Shown: positions 1 through 6,513 of the stretch, piece after piece
Numbering within the stretch: position 1 is the stretch's first letter
Layout of the letters: every line of letters begins with the position of its first letter
Assembly: GCA_035454085.1 (NCBI GenBank)
Contig: DAOTEJ010000041.1
Span: 1-21,566, forward strand
Origin: DAOTEJ01 sp035454085
Lineage (GTDB): Bacteria; Pseudomonadota; Gammaproteobacteria; Burkholderiales; Burkholderiaceae_F
Direction of reading: 5' to 3'
Length of the DNA: 21,566 nucleotides
The notes under the pieces: model-generated
Told to the model about the DNA's origin: nothing
Databases searched by the model: none
The model's input: only the letters and a program-made list of their open reading frames with translations
Position numbers and translations under genes: made by a program

Positions 1-2
1 TG

Positions 3-1154
3 CACTGCGGCTTTTGCACCGCCACCTGCCCCACCTATCAGCTGCTCGGCGACGAGCTCGACGGGCCGCGCGGCCGCATCTACCTGATCAAGCAGGTGCT
101 CGAGGGCGAGGCGCCCACGCGCACCACGCAGCTGCACCTCGACCGCTGCCTGACCTGCCGCAACTGCGAGACCACCTGCCCCTCGGGCGTGCAGTACGGG
201 CGGCTCGCCGACATCGGCCGCAAGCTGGTGGACGAACGCGTGCCGCGCCCCGCGGGCGAGCGCCTGCTGCGCGACGTGCTCAAGGCGGGCCTCACCAGCC
301 CGCTGTTCGCGCCGGCAATGAAGCTCGGCCAGACCTTGCGGCCCCTGCTGCCGGCCGCGCTCAAGGCCAAGGTCCAGGTGCCGCGCGCCGCCGGCACCTG
401 GCCCGCACGCACGCATGCCCGGCGCGTGATCCTGCTCGAAGGCTGCGTGCAACCGGCGATGCAGCCCAACATCAACACCGCCACGGCGCGGGTGCTCGAC
501 GCGCTGGGCATCGAGGTCCTGCGTCCCGCCGCGGCGGGCTGCTGCGGCGCGCTGCGCTATCACCTCAACGACCACGACGGCGGGCTCGCCGACGCGCGCC
601 GCAATGTCGACGCCTGGTGGCCGCTGGTCGAGGCCGGAGCCGACGCCATCGTGATCAACGCCAGCGGCTGCGGCACCCAGGTCAAGGACTACGGCCACCT
701 GCTCGCGCACGATGCGGCCTACGCCGAGAAGGCGGCGCGCATCGCCGCGCTGGCACGCGACCTGATCGAGGTCGTGGCACCGCACGCCAGCGAAGTGAAG
801 TCCCGCCTCAAGCCGGGCCTGGCCTCCGAGCCCGTGGTGTTCCACCCGCCCTGCTCTTTGCAGCACGGCCAGCAGATCCGCGGCCAGGTCGAGGCCTTGC
901 TCACGGCCGCGGGCGCGCAACTGCTGCCCTTCGCCGAGCCGCACCTGTGCTGCGGCTCGGCCGGCACCTATTCGGTGCTGCAACCCGAGCTCTCGCACCA
1001 GCTGCGCGACCGCAAGCTCGCCGCGCTCGAGGCGGGGCGCCCGCAACGCATCCTGTCGGCCAACATCGGTTGCATCTCGCATCTGGCGGGCGGCACCGCG
1101 ACCGAGGTGATGCACTGGGTCGAGTGGCTCGACGCGCGGCTGGTACCCGCGTGA
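3..1154 (+). CDS. glcF: Glycolate oxidase iron-sulfur subunit GlcF (5' end cut off)
   Basis: GlcF is the iron-sulfur subunit of the membrane-associated glycolate oxidase (GlcDEF), which oxidises glycolate to glyoxylate and passes electrons to the respiratory chain. The reading frame is open from base 3 and gives 383 residues, so roughly 20 to 25 N-terminal residues are missing compared with the family (about 407). Two ferredoxin-type [4Fe-4S] motifs are visible: HCGFCTATCP at the very start and CLTCRNCETTCPSG about 50 residues later. The C-terminal half has two CCG-type cysteine-rich domains, seen as GCV...AAGCCGAL and PPCSLQHG...PHLCCGSAG. glcD and glcE are presumably just upstream, outside the window. 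lrgA follows after 31 bp on the same strand. The assignment is firm at family level. Confidence 0.93.
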   Translation, partial: HCGFCTATCPTYQLLGDELDGPRGRIYLIKQVLEGEAPTRTTQLHLDRCLTCRNCETTCPSGVQYGRLADIGRKLVDERVPRPAGERLLRDVLKAGLTSPLFAPAMKLGQTLRPLLPAALKAKVQVPRAAGTWPARTHARRVILLEGCVQPAMQPNINTATARVLDALGIEVLRPAAAGCCGALRYHLNDHDGGLADARRNVDAWWPLVEAGADAIVINASGCGTQVKDYGHLLAHDAAYAEKAARIAALARDLIEVVAPHASEVKSRLKPGLASEPVVFHPPCSLQHGQQIRGQVEALLTAAGAQLLPFAEPHLCCGSAGTYSVLQPELSHQLRDRKLAALEAGRPQRILSANIGCISHLAGGTATEVMHWVEWLDARLVPA

Positions 1155-1185
1155 CCGGGCCCGTCGCCCTGCTGCACGCACCCGC

Positions 1186-1551
1186 ATGATCAACGCGCTC
1201 GCCGCGCTGCTCGCCTTCCAGCTGGTGGGCGAGGCGGCCGCGCACCTGCTGCACCTGCCGGTGCCCGGCCCGGTGCTGGGCATGGCCTTGCTGCTCGTCT
1301 TCCTGCTGTTCTTCGAGGCCAGCGCCGCGCGGCTGCGGCCCACGGCGATCGAGATGCTGCGCCACCTGTCGCTGCTGTTCGTGCCCGCGGGCGTGGGCAT
1401 CCTGCTGCACGCCACGCGGCTCGCTCAGGAGTGGCTTCCCATCCTCGTCGCCCTGGTGGGCAGCACGGCGCTGGCCATCGTGGTCACCGCGCTGGTGATC
1501 GAGCACTCGCGCCGCTGGCTGGGCCTGGACCGTGAATCCGGCGCTCAATGA
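1186..1551 (+). CDS. lrgA: CidA/LrgA family membrane protein
   Basis: A 121-residue, very hydrophobic protein with about four predicted membrane segments and the LrgA/CidA signature PVPGPVLGMALLL near residues 25-37. The family was first described as holin-like proteins modulating murein hydrolases. LrgAB homologues have since been shown to transport pyruvate in Gram-positive bacteria, and the plant chloroplast fusion PLGG1 moves glycolate and glycerate. Here it sits 31 bp after glcF and its end overlaps lrgB, so a role in glycolate or related acid transport fits better than lysis. That functional reading is inference. The ATG start has only a weak upstream purine stretch, so expression may depend on coupling to glcF. 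Confidence 0.88.
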   Translation: MINALAALLAFQLVGEAAAHLLHLPVPGPVLGMALLLVFLLFFEASAARLRPTAIEMLRHLSLLFVPAGVGILLHATRLAQEWLPILVALVGSTALAIVVTALVIEHSRRWLGLDRESGAQ

Positions 1552-2263
1552 GGTCTGGGTCTACCTGTCGGCCACGCCGCTGGTGTGGCTCACGGCCACC
1601 CTGCTCGCCTACCAGCTCGCGGTGCTGGCCTACCAGCGCAGCGGCGGCCACCCGGCGGCCAATCCGGTGGCGCTGGCCGTGGCCTTGCTGGTAGCGCTGC
1701 TGCTCGCCACCGGCACCTCGTACGACACCTACTTCGCCGGCGCGCAGTTCGTGCACTTCCTGCTCGGGCCGGCCACGGTGGCGCTGGCCATCCCGCTCTA
1801 CGACCAGCGCCGCCGCCTGGCCAAGCTGTGGCTGCCGCTGCTGCTGGGCCTGCTCGCCGGGGCGGTGACGGCCATCGTCTCGGCCGTGGCGATCGCCTGG
1901 GCGCTGGGTGCCACCCGCGAGACCCTGCTCTCGCTCGCGCCCAAGAGCGTGACCACGCCGATTGCCATGGGCATCGCCGAGAAGATCGGCGGCCTGCCCT
2001 CGCTCACCGCGGTGCTGGTGATCCTGACCGGCATCACCGGCGCGATCCTGGCGCGGCCGCTGCTTGACCTGCTGCGCATCACCCACGGCCCCACGCGCGG
2101 CTTCGCGGTGGGGGTCGCGGCGCACGGCATCGGCACCGCACGGGCGTTTCAGGTGAGCGAGGAAGCCGGCGCCTTTGCCGGACTGGCGATGGGCCTGACC
2201 GCGCTGGTCACGGCCTTCGTGGCGCCCTGGCTGGCGCCCTGGCTGGTGGAGCGGATCGGCTAG
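1532..2263 (+). CDS. lrgB: LrgB/CidB family membrane protein
   Basis: A 243-residue polytopic membrane protein, the partner of LrgA and of usual family length. LrgB hallmarks are present: KSVTTPIAMGIAEKIGG near residues 140-160 and the glycine-rich GVAAHGIGTARAFQ near 195-210. It starts with GTG at 1532 inside the last codons of lrgA, a 20-bp overlap that implies translational coupling and a stoichiometric two-part transporter. No other start gives a sensible N-terminus. The gene ends 24 bp before the convergent DUF2807 gene. Together with glcF it looks like the tail of a glycolate utilisation operon, with substrate inferred from context and from the plant PLGG1 homologue. Confidence 0.88.
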   Translation: MNPALNEVWVYLSATPLVWLTATLLAYQLAVLAYQRSGGHPAANPVALAVALLVALLLATGTSYDTYFAGAQFVHFLLGPATVALAIPLYDQRRRLAKLWLPLLLGLLAGAVTAIVSAVAIAWALGATRETLLSLAPKSVTTPIAMGIAEKIGGLPSLTAVLVILTGITGAILARPLLDLLRITHGPTRGFAVGVAAHGIGTARAFQVSEEAGAFAGLAMGLTALVTAFVAPWLAPWLVERIG

Positions 2264-2269
2264 CGCCTC

Positions 2270-2283
2270 GCCGCAGCTGCGGC
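2270..2283. terminator. 14-bp perfect palindrome in convergent gap, possible bidirectional terminator
   Basis: The 24-bp gap between the converging lrgB and DUF2807 genes holds a perfect 14-bp palindrome, GCCGCAGCTGCGGC. It can fold as a 5-bp GC stem with an AGCT loop on either strand. There is no T-tract, so it is not a canonical intrinsic terminator. Position and symmetry are the only support. Confidence 0.3.
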
Positions 2284-2287
2284 CGGC

Positions 2288-2992
2288 CTAGGGCTGCTTG
2301 ATCAGCTCGCCCGAGCCCGCGACCTTCTTCGACACCACCGGCTCGCCGCGGAAGCGCACGTCGCCCGAGCCGCCGATGTCCACGCTCAGCGCGCCCGCGG
2401 CATGAACCTCGACGTCGCCGCTGCCGCGAATGCGTACCGCCACGGTGCGCGCCACCAGCTTGCCGGCGAGCACGTCGCCGCTGCCGCTGACGTTGATGCC
2501 CAGCGCCTCGGTATGTCCGCCCAGGCGCACGTTGCCGCTGCCGGCGATGGCCACTGCCACGGCGTCGGCCTCGACGGTGGGCACCAGCACGTCGCCCGAG
2601 CCCTTGACCGTGACCTCGAAGATGCGGCTCTTGAGCGGCTGCTCGACGCGGATATCGCCCGAGCCCTGGCTGTGGATGCCCTCGAGCCGGGTGAACTCGA
2701 CGATCACGCGCGACGTGCCGCTGAGCTTGATGGTGGCGCCCGAGGCCAGAGCGATGTCGAGCTTGCCGCCCTGGACCTGGGTTTCGATGCGCGACTGCAG
2801 CGCCTCGTCGGCGGAGACGAACACGCGGTCGCTCGCCCCGGGGCGCAACACCACGTCGAAGGGGGTGCGGTTGACCACGATCTGGAAGGCGCCGACGGCA
2901 CGCTCGCGCTCGACGGTCTCGGCAGCGGCGGGCTGCGCTGCAGCCCAGCCCGCGAGGGCGGCAGACACGGTGATGATCAGGTTACGCAACAT
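2288..2992 (-). CDS. Secreted DUF2807 (GIN-domain) beta-solenoid protein
   Basis: A 234-residue protein with a clear Sec signal peptide (hydrophobic residues 5-19, likely cleavage after the AAA ending at residue 24), so it is predicted to be periplasmic or envelope-exposed. The mature part matches DUF2807, the putative auto-transporter adhesin head GIN domain. It contains a regular series of GSGD/GSGN/GSGE turns (GSGDIRV, GSGDVLV, GSGNVRL, GSGDVLA, GSGDVEV, GSGDVRF, GSGELI) about 18-21 residues apart, as expected for successive rungs of a right-handed beta-helix. Function is not established for the family. The ATG at 2992 was chosen because it gives the signal peptide directly; the frame stays open far upstream but without signal or homology. 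It is divergent from the OmpA-like gene. Confidence 0.85.
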   Translation of the reverse strand: MLRNLIITVSAALAGWAAAQPAAAETVERERAVGAFQIVVNRTPFDVVLRPGASDRVFVSADEALQSRIETQVQGGKLDIALASGATIKLSGTSRVIVEFTRLEGIHSQGSGDIRVEQPLKSRIFEVTVKGSGDVLVPTVEADAVAVAIAGSGNVRLGGHTEALGINVSGSGDVLAGKLVARTVAVRIRGSGDVEVHAAGALSVDIGGSGDVRFRGEPVVSKKVAGSGELIKQP

Positions 2993-3202
2993 GGCGATGA
3001 CTCCATTTCGACACGCCAAGCCTAGCGCCTCGCGCTGCGCCCCGCGGCCCCCGTGCGACTGCCTGCAGCGCGATGCGACGAAGTGCACGCTGGGCGGACC
3101 GGCGTCACTCCCCGGGTTTGCGCGCAGCCCGGCCCCGGGCGACGGGCCGGCCGGCGATCCACTAGCATCCGCACTTCGATCCACCACCTTCTGCCGACGC
3201 TC

Positions 3203-3838
3203 ATGAAGATCCGTGCCTGCCTCGCTCTGGCCGCCCCCATCCTGCTCGCCACCGGCTGCGCGAGCTACGACCCCAATCCCACGCGCGACACCACCATCGG
3301 CGCGCTCACCGGCGCGGCCATCGGCGCGGCGGTGCACGGCTCGAACCGCACCCACGGCGCGCTGGCCGGCGCGGCCATCGGCGGCCTGGGCACCTTCATC
3401 TGGTCGAACCAGATGGAAAAGCAAAAGCGCGACATGGAGGCCGCCACCCGCGGCACCGGCGTGCAGGTGACGCAGACAGCCGACAACCAGCTCAAGCTCG
3501 ACATCCCCAGCGACATCTCGTTCGCCACCGGCAGCGCCGCGCTCAACCCCAGCCTGCTGCCCGTGCTCGACCGCTTCGCCCAGACCCTGCGCGAGAACCC
3601 CGGCACCACGGTGCGCATCGTCGGCCACACCGATTCCACCGGCAGCGACGCGATCAACGATCCGCTCTCGGTCAACCGGGCCGCCTCGGTGCGCAGCTAC
3701 CTCGAGTCGCGCGGCATCCCGGCCGGCCGCATCAGCATCGACGGGCGCGGCTCGCGCGAGCCGATCGCCGACAACGCCACCGAGGCCGGCCGCGCCAAGA
3801 ACCGTCGCGTCGAGATCTACGTGGCGCAGGCCAAGTAG
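3203..3838 (+). CDS. OmpA-family lipoprotein with glycine zipper (YiaD-like)
   Basis: A 211-residue envelope lipoprotein. The N-terminus is a lipoprotein signal peptide with lipobox ATGC and acylated Cys19. Residues 33-68 form a glycine-zipper region (two GAAIG repeats) likely to insert in or lie on the membrane. The C-terminal ~110 residues are an OmpA peptidoglycan-binding domain, with FATGSAALNPS, the HTDSTG turn, LSVNRAASV and the closing NRRVEIYV motif. The architecture matches YiaD-like proteins that tether the outer membrane to peptidoglycan. The ATG at 3203 is preferred over upstream in-frame starts because it gives an immediate signal peptide. It is monocistronic by spacing, divergent from the DUF2807 gene. 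Confidence 0.9.
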   Translation: MKIRACLALAAPILLATGCASYDPNPTRDTTIGALTGAAIGAAVHGSNRTHGALAGAAIGGLGTFIWSNQMEKQKRDMEAATRGTGVQVTQTADNQLKLDIPSDISFATGSAALNPSLLPVLDRFAQTLRENPGTTVRIVGHTDSTGSDAINDPLSVNRAASVRSYLESRGIPAGRISIDGRGSREPIADNATEAGRAKNRRVEIYVAQAK

Positions 3839-3856
3839 CCTGCGGCCGCCCCGCTT

Positions 3857-3879
3857 GGAACGGGCCTCGTCACCCGTCC
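3857..3879 (+). terminator. Possible weak hairpin after OmpA-like gene
   Basis: Nineteen bases after the stop, GGAACGGG and CCCGTCC can pair around an 8-base loop, giving a 7-bp stem with one bulged A. No T-run follows, so this is only a candidate transcript end. The rest of the 168-bp gap to the AraC-type gene is GC-rich with no recognisable motif. Confidence 0.25.
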
Positions 3880-4006
3880 GGCGACTCCGCGCTCCCGGCA
3901 GCTTGGCAGCGATGCGTGTGGGCGCGGCTCTGGGTCGCACCCCCCGCTGCGGCGAACCCTGGCCCGTGCCCGCCCAGCCCGCCCGGCCTGCCGCGCCCCG
4001 CTGCTC

Positions 4007-5074
4007 GTGAACTCGCTGCGGCTCGCGCCCACCGCCCACTCCCTGCCCCTGCGTCTGGCGCTGGGCCCGGGCGTGCAGCGGGTCGGGGTGCTCAGCGAAG
4101 TGCCCGGGCTGCTGCGCGAGTTCGGCGTGCGTCCGGCCGCGGTTCTGCGCCGCGCCGGCTTCGCCGCCGACGCGCTGGCCGAGCGCGAGAACCGCGTGCC
4201 CTATGCCGCGATCGGCCCCCTGCTGGCCGAGTGCGTGCGGGCCACGGCCTGCGCGCACTTCGGGCTGATGGTCGGCAGTCGCAGCCGGCTCGAGCACTCC
4301 GGCCTCGCCGGCGAGATCGCCGGCAGCTGCGCCAACGTGGGCGCGGGCCTGCAGTTCTTCACCGCCTCGCACTGGCTCAATTCGTCGGGGGGCACGGCCT
4401 ACTTCGCGCGTGAGGGCGGCCTGTCGGCCTTTGGCTATGCGGTGTTCGAGCCCAACATCAACGCGGGCCTGGACCAGATCCACGACCTGATCGCGGCTTC
4501 GGGCGCGCAGATCCTGCGCGCGCTCGCCGCCCAGGAGCAGTGGGCGCCGCGCGAGGTGCACCTCGCGCGCGCCCGCCCGGCGCAGGCCGACCCCTATCGC
4601 AGCTTCTTTCGCTGCGCCGTGAGGTTCGATGCCGAGGCTACCCGCGTCGTGTTCCCCACCAGCTTCGAGCGCACGCCGGTGCCGGGCGGCGACCCCACGC
4701 GGCATCGGGTGCTCGTGGCGCGCCTGCTCGCGCTGGGAGGCGAGGCCATGCTGCCGCGCATCCTGCGCACCCTGCACGTGGCGCTGGTCTTCGGATTGGC
4801 GTCGGGCGACGAAGTCGCGGCGGCCATGGGCCTGTCGCGACGCACCCTCAACCGCCGGCTGGCCGAGGGCGGCCTGACGTTCCAGCGCGCGCTCGACACC
4901 GTGCGCTTCGAGACCGCGCGGTCGCTGCTCGCGCAGACCAAGCTGACCGTGAGCGAGATCGCCGCGGCACTGGCCTACTCCGATCAGCGCCCCTTCGTGC
5001 GGTCCTTCCGGCGCTGGTCGGGCCAGTCCCCCAGCGCGTGGCGCCAGGCGCACGCGCCGTCCCGCCCAGGCTGA
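4007..5074 (+). CDS. AraC-family transcriptional regulator (Arabinose_bd-type N-terminus)
   Basis: A 355-residue regulator with the layout of the subfamily carrying the PF12625-type ligand-binding domain (OruR/ArgR-like AraC proteins). The N-terminal ~200 residues include GLLREFGV..., the ...CVRATACAHFGLMVGS segment and the later QIHDLIA and PYRSFFRCAVRFDAE segments typical of this domain. The C-terminal ~90 residues hold two helix-turn-helix units: DEVAAAMGLSRRTLNRRL with GLTFQRALD, then LTVSEIAAALAYSDQRPFVRSFRRWSGQSPS. The GTG start lacks a visible ribosome binding site, so the exact N-terminus is uncertain. It lies 254 bp upstream of, and in the same direction as, the RND efflux operon, so it is the best local candidate for its regulator. 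The inducer is unknown. Confidence 0.87.
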   Translation: MNSLRLAPTAHSLPLRLALGPGVQRVGVLSEVPGLLREFGVRPAAVLRRAGFAADALAERENRVPYAAIGPLLAECVRATACAHFGLMVGSRSRLEHSGLAGEIAGSCANVGAGLQFFTASHWLNSSGGTAYFAREGGLSAFGYAVFEPNINAGLDQIHDLIAASGAQILRALAAQEQWAPREVHLARARPAQADPYRSFFRCAVRFDAEATRVVFPTSFERTPVPGGDPTRHRVLVARLLALGGEAMLPRILRTLHVALVFGLASGDEVAAAMGLSRRTLNRRLAEGGLTFQRALDTVRFETARSLLAQTKLTVSEIAAALAYSDQRPFVRSFRRWSGQSPSAWRQAHAPSRPG

Positions 5075-5197
5075 GGCAGCCGCGCCCTCGGTGGCGGCCC
5101 ACCGGCGCGCCGCCGCTCGCCCCCGTCCGGCCGGATGCCGCGCTTGCTTGCCCAAGCCGCAGCCGCCACACCGCCGTCCGCGCCAAGTCAAATACCT

Positions 5198-5212
5198 CGC
5201 TAGCGCCATGGC
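5198..5212. promoter_or_regulatory. Overlapping 8-bp palindromes in the efflux operon leader, possible operator
   Basis: The 254-bp leader between the AraC-type gene and the efflux adaptor gene contains CGCTAGCG (5198-5205) sharing its last G with GCCATGGC (5205-5212), in the least GC-rich part of the leader. A nearby ggcgcc direct repeat (around 5243 and 5261) with a GTCGG...CCGAC inverted repeat adds to the impression of a control region. No good sigma70 -35/-10 pair was found. Support is positional only. Confidence 0.25.
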
Positions 5213-5328
5213 TCTGGCAAGAATTGTCAGTGTGCCGCGAGGGCGCCGGTCGGAAGATCGGCGCCGACAAGAGTCCGGCGCGTCGCGGTCTGTGCGCGCG
5301 CGTGCCCCGGGCTCGGGGAGAGGAATTC

Positions 5329-6504
5329 ATGCGCTTCACCTGCATCGCTCTGGGGCTGGTCGCGGCTCTGGCAGCCTGTTCCAAGCACGAAGCTGCGCCC
5401 GCGGCCCGCGGGCCGGCGGAGGTGAGCGTGCAGACGGTCACCCCGCGCGACACCCCCGTGTCCTTCGAGTACGTGGGCCAGACCCAGAGCTCGCGGCAGG
5501 TGCAGATCGTCGCGCGCGTCAACGGCTTCCTCGAACGCCGCCTCTACACCGAAGGCAGCGTCGTCAAGGCCGGCCAGGTGATGTTCCAGCAGGACCCGCG
5601 CCCCTTCCAGGCCCAGGTCGACGCCGCCAAGGCCGCGCTGGCCGAGCAGCAGGCGCGCCTGAAGGTGGCCAACGACAACCTCGCGCGCGTCAAGCCGCTG
5701 GCGGCACGCAAGGCGCTGAGCCAGCGCGAACTCGACGACGCCACCGGCGCAGCCGAGACCGCCGCCGCCGCGGTGGACGTGGCCAAGGCCAACCTCGAGC
5801 AGGCGCAGCTGAACCTTTCCTACACGCGCATCACCACGCCGGTGAGCGGCGTGTCGAGCTACGCCCGCGTTCAGGACGGCCAGTACGTGAATCTCGCCGA
5901 CAGCCAGCTGACTTACGTGGCCCAGCTCGACCCCATGTGGATCAACTTCAGCCTGTCGGAGAACGACATGCTCAAGCTGCGCTCCGAACAGCAGGCGGGG
6001 CGCCTGCGACTGCCGGCCAAGGAAGACTTCGAGGTCGAGGTGATCCTTGCCGACGGAAGCACCTTCCCGCGCAAGGGCCGCATCACCTTCGCCAACGCCG
6101 ACTACAACCAGCAGACCGGCACCTTCATGCTGCGCGCCACGCTGCCCAACCCCGAGGGCGTGCTGCGCCCCGGGCAGTTCGTGCGTGTGCGCGTGCTCGG
6201 CGCGGTGCGGCCGGGCGCGGTGCTGGTGCCGCAGCAGGCCGTGCTCCAGGGCGCGAGCGGGCACTTCGTGATCGTGGTGGACAAGGAAAACCACGCCCAG
6301 ATTCGTCCGGTCGAGGTCGGGCCGTGGCAGGGCGACGAGTGGTTCATCCTCAAGGGTCTGGCAGCGGGCGACGTGGTGGTGACCGACGGCGTGGTGCGGC
6401 TCTCGCCGGGCGCCGCGGTGCGCCCGGTGGCCGCGGCTGCCGCAGCCGCGCCGGCCACACCGGCGGCGCCGTCTGCTGCGCCAGCCTCCGCCCCCAAGCG
6501 CTAG
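5329..6504 (+). CDS. RND efflux periplasmic adaptor lipoprotein (AcrA/MexA family)
   Basis: A 391-residue membrane fusion protein that bridges the inner-membrane RND pump and the outer-membrane channel. It has a lipoprotein signal with lipobox LAAC and acylated Cys17. A biotinyl/lipoyl-like half (VNGFLERRLYTEGSVVKAGQ), an alpha-helical hairpin (about residues 85-165, Ala/Gln/Leu-rich), the second lipoyl half (YTRITTPVSGV), and beta-barrel and membrane-proximal domains follow in the usual order. The C-terminus is an Ala/Pro-rich tail. The ATG at 5329 has a strong ribosome binding site (ggggagagg) just upstream and starts the signal peptide. It is first in a three-gene operon, 9 bp before the pump gene. 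Its substrate cannot be read from sequence. Confidence 0.94.
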   Translation: MRFTCIALGLVAALAACSKHEAAPAARGPAEVSVQTVTPRDTPVSFEYVGQTQSSRQVQIVARVNGFLERRLYTEGSVVKAGQVMFQQDPRPFQAQVDAAKAALAEQQARLKVANDNLARVKPLAARKALSQRELDDATGAAETAAAAVDVAKANLEQAQLNLSYTRITTPVSGVSSYARVQDGQYVNLADSQLTYVAQLDPMWINFSLSENDMLKLRSEQQAGRLRLPAKEDFEVEVILADGSTFPRKGRITFANADYNQQTGTFMLRATLPNPEGVLRPGQFVRVRVLGAVRPGAVLVPQQAVLQGASGHFVIVVDKENHAQIRPVEVGPWQGDEWFILKGLAAGDVVVTDGVVRLSPGAAVRPVAAAAAAAPATPAAPSAAPASAPKR

Positions 6505-6513
6505 GGGGCAGCC

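Noticed and set aside
1186..2263. Holin/antiholin (lysis or programmed death) function for LrgAB
   Set aside because: No lysis or two-component (LytSR-like) genes are nearby, and the link to glcF favours a transport role, although this remains inference.
2993..5209. Upstream in-frame extension of the DUF2807 gene on the minus strand, adding over 700 residues
   Set aside because: The extension runs antisense to the OmpA-like and AraC-type genes and lacks homology, while the ATG at 2992 gives a clean signal peptide.
5225..5256. TTGTCA as a -35 box for the efflux operon
   Set aside because: No -10-like sequence is found 16-18 bp downstream.
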